Positions 50,229-63,927 of a DNA stretch of 64,000 bases are shown one piece after another. The notes below the pieces were generated by a model that was not told where the DNA came from, searched no databases, and worked only from the letters and a program-made list of their open reading frames with translations. A program made the position numbers and the translations under genes. The stretch comes from Nomia melanderi (taxonomy: Eukaryota > Arthropoda > Insecta > Hymenoptera > Halictidae), in contig NW_027475141.1 in the NCBI RefSeq assembly GCF_051020985.1, positions 1,364,001 to 1,428,000 of the forward strand, given 5' to 3'. Numbering within the stretch: the stretch's first letter is position 1; every line of letters begins with the position of its first letter.

Positions 50229-50977
50229 CCAGGGCCTCCTGCAGATGATTCACTTTGGTTTATTGCGCTATCTCTAATAGCACCCGAGATATCACCAGGT
50301 ATATATTGGATTTTTCCCTGACCCTGTGTGTCCGGCCCCATGAGACTGTGGTTTTCTCGGCCCCTGGTGGTCCGAGGTCGTTCCCGCTGCACAGAATAAT
50401 GCGCGAAGGCTTCCTGCAGACAATGAACTTTGATTTATCGCGCTATCTCTAATATCACCCGAGATATCACCAGATATATAATGGATTTTTCCCTGACCCT
50501 GACAGTCCGGCCCCATGAGACGGTGGTTTTCTCGGCCCCTGGTGGTCCGAGGTCGTACCCGCTGCCCAGATTCATGTGCCAGGGCCTCCTGCAGATAATT
50601 CACTTTGGCTTATTGCGCTATCTCAAATAGGACCCGAGATATCAACAGATATATATTGGATTTTTCCCTGACCCTGAGTGTCCGGCCCCATGAGACGGTG
50701 GTTTTCTCGGCCTCTGGTGGTCCGAGGTCGTTCCCGCTACACAGATTCATGCGTCAGGGAATCCTACAGACAATGCACTTTGATTTATTGCGCTATCTGT
50801 AATAGCACCCGAGATATCACCCGATATATATTGGATTTTTCCCTGACCCTGAGTGTTCGGCCCCATGAGACGGTGGTTTTCTCGGCCCCTGGTGGTCCGA
50901 GGTCGTTCCCGCTGCACAGAATAATGCGCGAAGGCTTCCTGCAGACAATGCACTTTGATTTATCGCGCTATCTCTAA

Positions 50978-52153
50978 TATCACCCGAGATATCACCAGAT
51001 ATATATTGGATTTTCCCCTGACCCTGAGTGTCCGGCCCCATGAGACTGTGGTTTTCTCGGCCCCTGGTGGTCCGAGGTCGTCCCCGCTGCACAGATTCAT
51101 GCGCCAGGGCCTCCTACAGACTATGCACTTTGATTTATTGCGCTATCTGTAATAGCACCCGAGATATCACCCGATATATATTGGATTTTTCCCTGACCCT
51201 GAGTGTCCGGCCCCATGAGACGGTGGTTTTCTCGGCCCCTGGTGGTCCGAGGTCGTTCCCGCTGCCCAGATTCATGCGCCAGGGCCTCCTGCAGATGATT
51301 CACTTTGGTTTATTGCGCTATCTCTAATAGCACCCGAGATATCACCAGGTATATATTGGATTTTTCCCCGACCCTGTGTGTCCGGCCCCATGAGACTGTG
51401 GTTTTCTCGGCCCCTGGTGGTCCGAGGTCGGTCCCGCTGCACAGAATAATGCGCGAAGGCTTCCTGCAGACAATGCACTTTGATTTATCGCGCTATCTCT
51501 AATATCACCCGAGATATCACCAGATATATAATGGATTTTTCCCTGACCCTGACAGTCCGGCCCCATGAGACGGTGGTTTTCTCGGCCCCTGGTGGTCCGA
51601 GGTCGTACCCGCTGCCCAGATTCATGTGCCAGGGCCTCCTGCAGATAATTCACTTTTGCTTATTGCGCTATCTCTAATAGGACCCGAGATATCAACAGAT
51701 ATATATTGGATTTTTCCCTGACCCTGAGTGTCCGGCCCCATGAGACGGTGGTTTTCTCGGCCTCTGGTGGTCCGAGGTCGTTCCCGCTACACAGATTCAT
51801 GCGTCAGGGAATCCTACAGACAATGCACTTTGATTTATTGCGCTATCTGTAATAGCACCCGAGAGATCACCCGATATATATTGGATTTTTCCCTGACCCT
51901 GAGTGTCCGGCACCATGAGACGGTGGTTTTCTCGGCCCCTGGAGGTCCGAGGTCGTTCCCGCTGCACAGATTCATGCGCCAGGGCCTCCTGCAGATAATT
52001 CACTTTGGCTTATTGCGCTATCTCTAATAGGACCCGAGATATCACCAGATATATATTGGATTTTTCCCTGACCCTGAGTGTCCGGCCCCATGAGACGGTG
52101 GTTTTCTCGGCCCCTGGTGGTCCGAGGTCGTTCCCGCTGCCCAGATTCATGTG
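50978..52153. repeat. 11-monomer spaced repeat, copy 2
   Basis: Partner of 49053-50228. The units that follow (52203-52552) match 50628-50977 at 1575 bp instead. Confidence 0.85.
51153..52027. repeat. Five-monomer 875-bp module
   Basis: Eleven monomers after 49228. It shares GAGAGATCACC with it, so the two are closest relatives. Confidence 0.85.
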
Positions 52154-53077
52154 CCAGGGCCTCCTGCAGATAATTCACTTTTGCTTATTGCGCTATCTCT
52201 AATAGGACCCGAGATATCATCAGATATATATTGGATTTTTCCCTGACCCTGAGTGTCCGGCCCCATGAGACGGTGGTTTTCTCGGCCTCTGGTGGTCCGA
52301 GGTCGTTCCCGCTACACAGATTCATGCGTCAGGGAATCCTACAGACAATGCACTTTGATTTATTGCGCTATCTGTAATAGCACCCGAGATATCACCCGAT
52401 ATATATTGGATTTTTCCCTGACCCTGAGTGTTCGGCCCCATGAGACGGTGGTTTTCTCGGCCCCTGGTGGTCCGAGGTCGTTCCCGCTGCACAGAATAAT
52501 GCGCGAAGGCTTCCTGCAGACAATGCACTTTGATTTATCGCGCTATCTCTAATATCACCCGAGATATCACCAGATATATATTGGATTTTCCCCTGACCCT
52601 GAGTGTCCGGCCCCATGAGACGGTCGTTTTCTCGGCCCCTGGTGGTCCGAGGTCGTTCCCGTTGCACAGATTCATGCGCCAGGACATCCTGCAGATAATT
52701 CACTTTGGTTTATTGCTCTATCTCTAATAGCACCCGAGATATCACCAGATATATATTGGATTTTTCCCTGACCCTGAGTGTCCGGCCCCATGAGACGGTG
52801 GTTTTCTCGGCCCCTGGTGGTCCGAGGTCGTTTCCGCTTCATAGAATCATGCGCAAGGGCCTCCTGCAGATAATTCACTTTGATTTAGTGCGCTATCTGT
52901 AATAGCACCCGAGATATCATCAGATATATATTGGATTCTTCCCTGACCCTGAGTGTCCGGCCCCATGAGACGGCGGTTTTCTCGGCCCCTGGTGGTCCGA
53001 GGTCGTTGCCGCTGCACAGATTCATGCGCCAGGGCCTCCTGCAGATAATTCACTTTGGTTTCTTGCACTATCTCTAA

Positions 53078-53427
53078 TAGCACCCGAGATTTCACCAGAT
53101 ATATATTGGATTTTTCCCTGACCCTGAGTGTCCGGAACCATGAGACGGTGGTTTTCTCGGCCCCTGGTGGTCCGAGGTCGTTCCCGCTGCACAGAATAAT
53201 GCGCGAAGGCTTCCTGCAGACAATGCACTTTGATTTATTGGGCTATCTGTAATAGCACCCGAGATATCACCAGATATATAATGGATTTTTCCCTGACCCT
53301 GAGTGTCCGGCCTCCTGAGACTGTGGTTTTCTCGGGCCCTGGTGGTCCGAGGTCGTTCCCGCTGGACAGATGCCTGCGCGAGGGCCTCCTGCAGATAATT
53401 CACTTTGGTTTATTGGTCTATCTCTAA
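53078..53427. repeat. Distant copy of the GAGATTTCACC pair
   Basis: Units with CCGGAACCATG and CCGGCCTCCTGAG in the same order as at 42233 and 42933, about 10.8 kb away. Confidence 0.78.
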
Positions 53428-54127
53428 TAGCACCCGAGATATCACGAGATATATATTGGATTTTTCCCTGACCCTGAGTGTCCGGCCCCATCAGACGGTG
53501 GTTTTCTCGGCCCCTGGTGGTCCGAGGTCGTTCCCGCTGGACAGATGCATGCGCGAGGGCCTCCTGCAGATAATTCACTTTGGCTTATTGCGCTATCTCT
53601 AATAGTACCCGAGATATCACCAGATATATATTGGATTTTCCCCTGACCCTGAGTGTCCGGCCCCATGAGACGGTGGTTTTCTCGGCCCCTGGTGGTCCGA
53701 GGTCGTTCCCGCTGGACAGATGCATGCGCGAGGGCCTCCTGCAGATAATTCACTTTGATTTATTGGGCTATCTGTAATAGCACCCGAGATATCACCAGAT
53801 ATATAATGGATTTCTCCCTGACCCTGAGTGTCCGGCCTCCTGTGACTGTGGTTTTCTCGGCCCCTGGTGGTCCGAGGTCGTTCCAGCTGCACAGATTCAT
53901 GCGCCAGGGTCTCCTGCAGATAATTCACTTTGGTTTATAGCGCTATCTCTAATAGCACCCGAGATATCACCAGATATATATTGGATTTTCCCCTGACTCT
54001 GAGTGTCCGGCCCCATGAGACTGTGGCTTTCTCGGCCCCTGGTGGTCCGAGGTCGTTCCCGCTGCACAGATTCATGCGCCAGGGCCTCCTACAGACTATG
54101 CACTTTGATTTATTGCGCTATCTCTAA

Positions 54128-54477
54128 TAGCACCCGAGATATCACCAGGTACATATTGGATTTTTCCCTGACCCTGAGTGTGCGGCCCCATGTGTCGGTG
54201 GTTTTCTCGGCCCCTGGAGGGCCGGTGTCGTTGCCACTGCACAGATTCATGCGCCAGGGCCTGCCGCAGACAAAGCACTTTGATTTATTGCGCTATCTCT
54301 AATAGCACCTGAGATATCACCAGATATATATATGATTTTTCCATGACCCTGACAGTCCGGCCCCATGAGACGGTGATTTTCTCGGCCCCTGGTGGTCCGA
54401 GGTCGATCCCATAGCACAGATTCATGCGCCAGGGCCTCCTACAGACAATGCACTTTGATTTTTTGCGCTATCTGTAA
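54128..54477. repeat. Two-monomer module, distant copy
   Basis: Shares GGAGGGCCGG with 46782, so it is closer to that copy than to 43458. Confidence 0.8.
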
Positions 54478-54652
54478 TAGCACCCGAGATATCACCAGAT
54501 ATATATTGGATTTTTCCTTGACCCTGACAGTCCGGCCACATGTGTCAATGGTTTTCTCGGCCCCTGGTGGTTCGAGGTCGATCCCGCTGCACAGATTCAT
54601 GCGCCAGGGCCTCCTACAGACAATGCACTTTGATTTATTGCGCTATCTCTAA

Positions 54653-56227
54653 TAGCACCCGAGATATCAGCTGATATATATTGGATTTTTCCTTGACCCT
54701 GAGTGTCCGGCCCCATGAGACGGTGGTTTTCTGGGGCCCTGGTGGTCCGAGATCGTTCCCGATGCACAGATTCATGCGCCAGGGCCTCCTGCAGATAATT
54801 CACTTTCGTTTATTGCGCTATCTCTAATAGCACCCGAGATATCACCAGATATATATTGGATTTTTCCCTGACCCTGAGTGTCCGGCCCCATGAGACTGTA
54901 GTTTTCTCGGCTCCTGGTGGTCCGAGGTCGTTCCCGCTGCACAGATTCATGCGCCAGGGCATCCTGCAGATAATTCACGTTGGTTTATTGCGCTATCTCT
55001 AATAGCACCCGAGATATCACCAGATATATATTGGATTTTTCCCTGCCCCTGACAGTCCGGCCCCATGTGTCGATGGTCCTCTCGGTCCCTCGTGGTCCGA
55101 CGTCGATCCCGCTGAACAGATTCATGCGCCAGGGCTTCCTGCAGACAATTCACTTTGGTGTATTGCGCTATCTCTAATAGCACCCGAGATATCACCAGAT
55201 ATATATTGGATTTTCCCCTGACTCTGAGTGTCCGGCCCCATGAGACTGTGGTTTTCTCGGCCCCTGGTGGTCCGAGGTCGTCCCCGCTGCACAGATTCAT
55301 GCGCCAGGGCCTCCTACAGACTATGCACTTTGATTTATTGCGCTATCTGTAATAGCACCCGAGATATCACCCGATATATATTGGATTTTTCCCTGACCCT
55401 GAGTGTCCGGCCCCATGAGACGGTGGTTTTCTCGGCCCCTGGTGGTCCGAGGTCGTTCCCGCTGCCCAGATTCATGCGCCAGGGCCTCCTGCAGATGATT
55501 CACTTTGGTTTATTGCGCTATCTCTAATAGCACCCGAGATATCACCAGGTATATATTGGATTTTTCCCCGACCCTGTGTGTCCGGCCCCATGAGACTGTG
55601 GTTTTCTCGGCCCCTGGTGGTCCGAGGTCGTTCCCGCTGCACAGAATAATGCGCGAAGGCTTCCTGCAGACAATGCACTTTGATTTATCGCGCTATCTCT
55701 AATATCACCCGAGATATCACCAGATATATAATGGATTTTTCCCTGACCCTGACAGTCCGGCCCCATGAGACGGTGGTTTTCTCGGCCCCTGGTGGTCCGA
55801 GGTCGTACCCGCTGCCCAGATTCATGTGCCAGGGCCTCCTGCAGATAATTCACTTTTGCTTATTGCGCTATCTCTAATAGGACCCGAGATATCAACAGAT
55901 ATATATTGGATTTTTCCCTGACCCTGAGTGTCCGGCCCCATGAGACGGTGGTTTTCTCGGCCTCTGGTGGTCCGAGGTCGTTCCCGCTACACAGATTCAT
56001 GCGTCAGGGAATCCTACAGACAATGCACTTTGATTTATTGCGCTATCTGTAATAGCACCCGAGATATCACCCGATATATATTGGATTTTTCCCTGACCCT
56101 GAGTGTCCGGCACCATGAGACGGTGGTTTTCTCGGCCCCTGGAGGTCCGAGGTCGTTCCTGCTGCACAGATTCATGCGCCAGGGCCTCCTATAGACTATG
56201 CACTTTGATTTATTGCGCTATCTGTAA
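54653..56227. repeat. Nine-monomer tract, copy 2
   Basis: Counterpart of 48528-50102, 35 monomers downstream. Confidence 0.8.
55353..56227. repeat. Five-monomer 875-bp module, tandem pair member 1
   Basis: Directly followed by another copy. The fifth unit ends in a chimeric 3' part (CCTATAGACTATGCAC). Confidence 0.87.
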
Positions 56228-57102
56228 TAGCACCCGAGATATCACCCGATATATATTGGATTTTTCCCTGACCCTGAGTGTCCGGCCCCATGAGACGGTG
56301 GTTTTCTCGGCCCCTGGTGGTCCGAGGTCGTTCCCGCTGCCCAGATTCATGCGCCAGGGCCTCCTGCAGATGATTCACTTTGGTTTATTGCGCTATCTCT
56401 AATAGCACCCGAGATATCACCAGGTATATATTGGATTTTTCCCCGACCCTGTGTGTCCGGCCCCATGAGACTGTGGTTTTCTCGGCCCCTGGTGGTCCGA
56501 GGTCGTTCCCGCTGCACAGAATAATGCGCGAAGGCTTCCTGCAGACAATGCACTTTGATTTATCGCGCTATCTCTAATATCACCCGAGATATCACCAGAT
56601 ATATAATGGATTTTTCCCTGACCCTGACAGTCCGGCCCCATGAGACGGTGGTTTTCTCGGCCCCTGGTGGTCCGAGGTCGTACCCGCTGCCCAGATTCAT
56701 GTGCCAGGGCCTCCTGCAGATAATTCACTTTTGCTTATTGCGCTATCTCTAATAGGACCCGAGATATCAACAGATATATATTGGATTTTTCCCTGACCCT
56801 GAGTGTCCGGCCCCATGAGACGGTGGTTTTCTCGGCCTCTGGTGGTCCGAGGTCGTTCCCGCTACACAGATTCATGCGTCAGGGAATCCTACAGACAATG
56901 CACTTTGATTTATTGCGCTATCTGTAATAGCACCCGAGATATCACCCGATATATATTGGATTTTTCCCTGACCCTGAGTGTCCGGCACCATGAGACGGTG
57001 GTTTTCTCGGCCCCTGGAGGTCCGAGGTCGTTCCCGCTGCACAGATTCATGCGCCAGGGCCTCCTGCAGATAATTCACTTTGGCTTATTGCGCTATCTCT
57101 AA
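56228..57102. repeat. Five-monomer 875-bp module, tandem pair member 2
   Basis: The frames I compared in the first four units match 55353-56052; the fifth unit differs at its 3' end. This member lies inside the 3500-bp duplication. Confidence 0.87.
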
Positions 57103-59482
57103 TAGGACCCGAGATATCACCAGATATATATTGGATTTTCCCCTGACCCTGAGTGTCCGGCCCCATGAGACGGTGGTTTTCTCGGCCCCTGGTGGTCCGA
57201 GGTCGTTCCCGCTGCACAGATTCATGCGCCAGGGCCTCCTGCAGATAATTCACTTTGGTTTATTGCTCTATCTCTAATAGCACCCGAGATATCACCAGAT
57301 ATATATTGGATTCTTCCCTGACCCTGAGTGTCCGGCCCCATGAGACGGTGGTTTTCTCGGCCCCTGGTGGTCCGAGGTCGTTCCCGCTGAACAGATTCAT
57401 GCGCCAGGGTCTCCTACAGACAATGCACTTTCATTTATTGCGCTATCTGTAATAGCACCCGAGATATCACCAGATATATATTGGATTTTTCCCTGACCCT
57501 GAGTGTCCGGCCCCATGAGACGGTGGTTTTCTCGGCCCCTGGTGGTCCGCGGTCGTTCCCGCTGCCCAGATTCATGCGCCAGGGCCTCCTGCAGATAATT
57601 CACTTTGGTTTAGTGCGCTATCTCTAATAGCACCCGAGATATAACCAGATATATATTGGATTATCCCCTGACCCTGAGTGTCCGGCCCCATGAGACGGTG
57701 GTTTTCTCGGCCCCTGGTGGTCCGAGGTCGTTCCCGCTGGCCAGATTCATGCTCCAGGGCCTCCTACAGACAATGCACTTTGATTTATTGCGCAATCTGT
57801 AATAGCACCCGAGATATCACCAGATATATATTGGATTTTTCCCTAACCCTGAGTGTCCGGCCCCATGAGACGGTGGTTTCCTCGGCCCCTGGTGGTGCGA
57901 GGTCGTTCCCGGAGCACAGATTCATGCGCCAGTGCCCCCTGCAGATAATTCACTTTGGTTTATTGCGCTATCTGTAATAGCACCCGAGATATCACCAGAT
58001 ATATATTGGATTTTTCCCTGACCCTGAGTGTCCGGCCCCATGAGACGGTCGTTTTCTCGGCCCCTGGTGGTCCGAGGTCGTTCCCGCTGAACAGACTAAT
58101 GCGCCAGGGCCTCCTACAGACTATGCACTTTGATTTATTGCGCTATCTGTAATAGCACCCGTGATATCACCCGATATATATTGGATTTTTCCTTGACCCT
58201 GACAGTCCGGCCACATGTGTCGATGGTTTTCTCGGTCCCTCGTGGTCCGAGGTCGATCCCGCTGCACAGATTCATGCACCAGGGCCCCCTGCAGATAATT
58301 CACATTGATTTATGGCGCTATCTCTAATAGCACCCGAGATATCATCAGATATATATTGGATTTTTCCCTGACCCTGACAGTCTGGCCCCATGTGTCGATG
58401 GTTTTCTGGGGCCCTGGTGGTCCGAGATCGTTCCCGATGCACAGATTCATGCGCCAGGGCCTCCTGCAGATAATTCACTTTGGGTTATTGCGCTATCTCT
58501 AATAGCACCCGAGATATCACCAGATATATATTGGCTTTTCCCCTGACCCTGAGTGTCCGGCAACATGAGACTGTGGTTTTCTCGGCCCCTGGTGGTCCGA
58601 GGTCGTTCCCGCTGCACAGATTCAAGCGCCAGGGCCTCCTACAGACAATGCACTTTGATGTATTGGGCTATCTGTAATAGCACCCGAGATATCACCAGAT
58701 ATATATTGGATTTTTCCCTGACCCTGAGTGTCCGGCCCCATAAGACGGTGGTTTTCTCGGCCCCTGGTGGTCCGAGGTCATTCCCGCTGCACAGAATAAT
58801 GCGCGAAGGATTCCCGCAGACAATGCACTTTCATTTATTGCGCTATCTTAAATAGCACCCGAGATATCACCAGATATATATTGGATTTTTCCCTGACCCT
58901 GACAGTCCGGCTCCATGAGACGGCGGTTTTCTCGGCTCCTGGTGGTCCGAGGTCGTTCCCGCTGCACAGATTCATGCGCCAGGGCATCCTGCAGATAATT
59001 CACATTGGTTTATTGCGCTATCTCTAATAGCACCCGAGATATCACCAGATATATATTGGATTTCTCCCTGCCCCTGACAGTCCGGCCCCATGTGTCGATG
59101 GTTCTCTCGGTCCCTCGTGGTCCGACGTCGATCCCGCTGAACAGATTCATGCGCCAGGGCTTCCTGCAGACAATTCACTTTGGTGTATTGCGCTATCTGC
59201 AATAGCACCCGAGATATCACCCGATATGTATTGGATTTTTCCCTGACCCTGAGTGTCCGGCCCCATGAGACGGTGGTTTTCTCTGCCCCTGGTGGTCCGA
59301 GGTCGTTCCCGCTGCACAGATGCATGCGCAAGGGCCTCCTGCAGATAATTCACTTTGATTTATTGCGCTATCTGTAATAGCACCCGAGATATCACCAGAT
59401 ATATATTGGATTCTTCCCTGACCCTGAGTGTCCGGCCCCATGAGACGGTGGTTTTCTCGGCCCCTGGTGGTCCGAGGTCGTT
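56341..59482. repeat. 20-monomer duplication, copy 1 (3500-bp period)
   Basis: A 3142-bp tract repeated at 59841-62982. The only difference I saw is CTCTGCCCC against CTCTACCCC (59285 against 62785). Units 57283-57740 also recur at 59383-59840, marking where the exchange took place. Confidence 0.93.
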
Positions 59483-59840
59483 CCCGCTGAACAGATTCAT
59501 GCGCCAGGGTCTCCTACAGACAATGCACTTTCATTTATTGCGCTATCTGTAATAGCACCCGAGATATCACCAGATATATATTGGATTTTTCCCTGACCCT
59601 GAGTGTCCGGCCCCATGAGACGGTGGTTTTCTCGGCCCCTGGTGGTCCGCGGTCGTTCCCGCTGCCCAGATTCATGCGCCAGGGCCTCCTGCAGATAATT
59701 CACTTTGGTTTAGTGCGCTATCTCTAATAGCACCCGAGATATAACCAGATATATATTGGATTATCCCCTGACCCTGAGTGTCCGGCCCCATGAGACGGTG
59801 GTTTTCTCGGCCCCTGGTGGTCCGAGGTCGTTCCCGCTGG

Positions 59841-62800
59841 CCAGATTCATGCGCCAGGGCCTCCTGCAGATGATTCACTTTGGTTTATTGCGCTATCTCT
59901 AATAGCACCCGAGATATCACCAGGTATATATTGGATTTTTCCCCGACCCTGTGTGTCCGGCCCCATGAGACTGTGGTTTTCTCGGCCCCTGGTGGTCCGA
60001 GGTCGTTCCCGCTGCACAGAATAATGCGCGAAGGCTTCCTGCAGACAATGCACTTTGATTTATCGCGCTATCTCTAATATCACCCGAGATATCACCAGAT
60101 ATATAATGGATTTTTCCCTGACCCTGACAGTCCGGCCCCATGAGACGGTGGTTTTCTCGGCCCCTGGTGGTCCGAGGTCGTACCCGCTGCCCAGATTCAT
60201 GTGCCAGGGCCTCCTGCAGATAATTCACTTTTGCTTATTGCGCTATCTCTAATAGGACCCGAGATATCAACAGATATATATTGGATTTTTCCCTGACCCT
60301 GAGTGTCCGGCCCCATGAGACGGTGGTTTTCTCGGCCTCTGGTGGTCCGAGGTCGTTCCCGCTACACAGATTCATGCGTCAGGGAATCCTACAGACAATG
60401 CACTTTGATTTATTGCGCTATCTGTAATAGCACCCGAGATATCACCCGATATATATTGGATTTTTCCCTGACCCTGAGTGTCCGGCACCATGAGACGGTG
60501 GTTTTCTCGGCCCCTGGAGGTCCGAGGTCGTTCCCGCTGCACAGATTCATGCGCCAGGGCCTCCTGCAGATAATTCACTTTGGCTTATTGCGCTATCTCT
60601 AATAGGACCCGAGATATCACCAGATATATATTGGATTTTCCCCTGACCCTGAGTGTCCGGCCCCATGAGACGGTGGTTTTCTCGGCCCCTGGTGGTCCGA
60701 GGTCGTTCCCGCTGCACAGATTCATGCGCCAGGGCCTCCTGCAGATAATTCACTTTGGTTTATTGCTCTATCTCTAATAGCACCCGAGATATCACCAGAT
60801 ATATATTGGATTCTTCCCTGACCCTGAGTGTCCGGCCCCATGAGACGGTGGTTTTCTCGGCCCCTGGTGGTCCGAGGTCGTTCCCGCTGAACAGATTCAT
60901 GCGCCAGGGTCTCCTACAGACAATGCACTTTCATTTATTGCGCTATCTGTAATAGCACCCGAGATATCACCAGATATATATTGGATTTTTCCCTGACCCT
61001 GAGTGTCCGGCCCCATGAGACGGTGGTTTTCTCGGCCCCTGGTGGTCCGCGGTCGTTCCCGCTGCCCAGATTCATGCGCCAGGGCCTCCTGCAGATAATT
61101 CACTTTGGTTTAGTGCGCTATCTCTAATAGCACCCGAGATATAACCAGATATATATTGGATTATCCCCTGACCCTGAGTGTCCGGCCCCATGAGACGGTG
61201 GTTTTCTCGGCCCCTGGTGGTCCGAGGTCGTTCCCGCTGGCCAGATTCATGCTCCAGGGCCTCCTACAGACAATGCACTTTGATTTATTGCGCAATCTGT
61301 AATAGCACCCGAGATATCACCAGATATATATTGGATTTTTCCCTAACCCTGAGTGTCCGGCCCCATGAGACGGTGGTTTCCTCGGCCCCTGGTGGTGCGA
61401 GGTCGTTCCCGGAGCACAGATTCATGCGCCAGTGCCCCCTGCAGATAATTCACTTTGGTTTATTGCGCTATCTGTAATAGCACCCGAGATATCACCAGAT
61501 ATATATTGGATTTTTCCCTGACCCTGAGTGTCCGGCCCCATGAGACGGTCGTTTTCTCGGCCCCTGGTGGTCCGAGGTCGTTCCCGCTGAACAGACTAAT
61601 GCGCCAGGGCCTCCTACAGACTATGCACTTTGATTTATTGCGCTATCTGTAATAGCACCCGTGATATCACCCGATATATATTGGATTTTTCCTTGACCCT
61701 GACAGTCCGGCCACATGTGTCGATGGTTTTCTCGGTCCCTCGTGGTCCGAGGTCGATCCCGCTGCACAGATTCATGCACCAGGGCCCCCTGCAGATAATT
61801 CACATTGATTTATGGCGCTATCTCTAATAGCACCCGAGATATCATCAGATATATATTGGATTTTTCCCTGACCCTGACAGTCTGGCCCCATGTGTCGATG
61901 GTTTTCTGGGGCCCTGGTGGTCCGAGATCGTTCCCGATGCACAGATTCATGCGCCAGGGCCTCCTGCAGATAATTCACTTTGGGTTATTGCGCTATCTCT
62001 AATAGCACCCGAGATATCACCAGATATATATTGGCTTTTCCCCTGACCCTGAGTGTCCGGCAACATGAGACTGTGGTTTTCTCGGCCCCTGGTGGTCCGA
62101 GGTCGTTCCCGCTGCACAGATTCAAGCGCCAGGGCCTCCTACAGACAATGCACTTTGATGTATTGGGCTATCTGTAATAGCACCCGAGATATCACCAGAT
62201 ATATATTGGATTTTTCCCTGACCCTGAGTGTCCGGCCCCATAAGACGGTGGTTTTCTCGGCCCCTGGTGGTCCGAGGTCATTCCCGCTGCACAGAATAAT
62301 GCGCGAAGGATTCCCGCAGACAATGCACTTTCATTTATTGCGCTATCTTAAATAGCACCCGAGATATCACCAGATATATATTGGATTTTTCCCTGACCCT
62401 GACAGTCCGGCTCCATGAGACGGCGGTTTTCTCGGCTCCTGGTGGTCCGAGGTCGTTCCCGCTGCACAGATTCATGCGCCAGGGCATCCTGCAGATAATT
62501 CACATTGGTTTATTGCGCTATCTCTAATAGCACCCGAGATATCACCAGATATATATTGGATTTCTCCCTGCCCCTGACAGTCCGGCCCCATGTGTCGATG
62601 GTTCTCTCGGTCCCTCGTGGTCCGACGTCGATCCCGCTGAACAGATTCATGCGCCAGGGCTTCCTGCAGACAATTCACTTTGGTGTATTGCGCTATCTGC
62701 AATAGCACCCGAGATATCACCCGATATGTATTGGATTTTTCCCTGACCCTGAGTGTCCGGCCCCATGAGACGGTGGTTTTCTCTACCCCTGGTGGTCCGA

Positions 62801-62982
62801 GGTCGTTCCCGCTGCACAGATGCATGCGCAAGGGCCTCCTGCAGATAATTCACTTTGATTTATTGCGCTATCTGTAATAGCACCCGAGATATCACCAGAT
62901 ATATATTGGATTCTTCCCTGACCCTGAGTGTCCGGCCCCATGAGACGGTGGTTTTCTCGGCCCCTGGTGGTCCGAGGTCGTT
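59841..62982. repeat. 20-monomer duplication, copy 2
   Basis: Exactly 3500 bp from copy 1. Begins after GCTGG at monomer position 114 and ends at position 105 of unit 62878 (GTTGCC against GTTCCC). Confidence 0.93.
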
Positions 62983-63927
62983 GCCGCTGCACGGATTCAT
63001 GCGGCAGGGCCTCCTGCAGATAATTCACTTTGGTTTCTTGCGCTATCTCTAATAGCACCCGAGATATCACCAGATATAAATTGGATTTTTCCCTGACCCT
63101 GAGTGTCCGGCCCCATGAGACAGTGGTTTTATCGGCCCCTGGTGGTCCGAGGTCGTTTCCGCTTCATAGAATCATGCGCCAGGGCCTCCTGCAGATAATT
63201 CACTTTGGTTTATTGCGCTATCTCTAATAGCACCCGAGATATCACCAGATATATATTGGATTCTTCCCTGACCCTGAGTGTCCGGCCCCATGAGACGGTG
63301 GTTTTCTCGGCCCCTGGTGGTTCGAGGTCGTTCCCGATGCACAGATTCATGCGCCAGGGCCTCCTACAGACAATGCACTTTCATTTATTGCGCTATCTCT
63401 AATTGCACCCAAGATATCACCTGATATATATTGGATTTTTCCTTGACCCTGACAGTCCGGCCCCATGTGTCGATGGTTTTCTCGGTCCCTCGTGGTCCGA
63501 GGTCGATCCCGCTGCAGGCATTCATGAGCCAGGGCCCCCTACAGACAATGCACTTTGATTTATCGCGCTATCTCTAATAGCACCCGAGATATCACCAGAT
63601 ATATAATGGATTTTTCCCTGACCCTGAGTGTCCGGCCTCCTGAGACTGTGGTTTTCTCGGCCCCTGGTGGTCCGAGGTCGTTCCCGCTGCACAGATTCAT
63701 GCGCCAGGGTCTCCTGCAGATAATTCACTTTGGTTTATAGCGCTATCACTAATAGCACCCGAGATATCACGAGATATATATTGGATTTTTCCCTGACCCT
63801 GAGTGTCCGGCCCCATGAGACGGTGGTTTTCTCGGCCCCTGGTGGTCCGAGGTCGTTCCCGCTGGACAGATGCATGCACGAGGGTCTCCTGCAGATAATT
63901 CACTTTGGCTTATTGCACTATCTCTAA

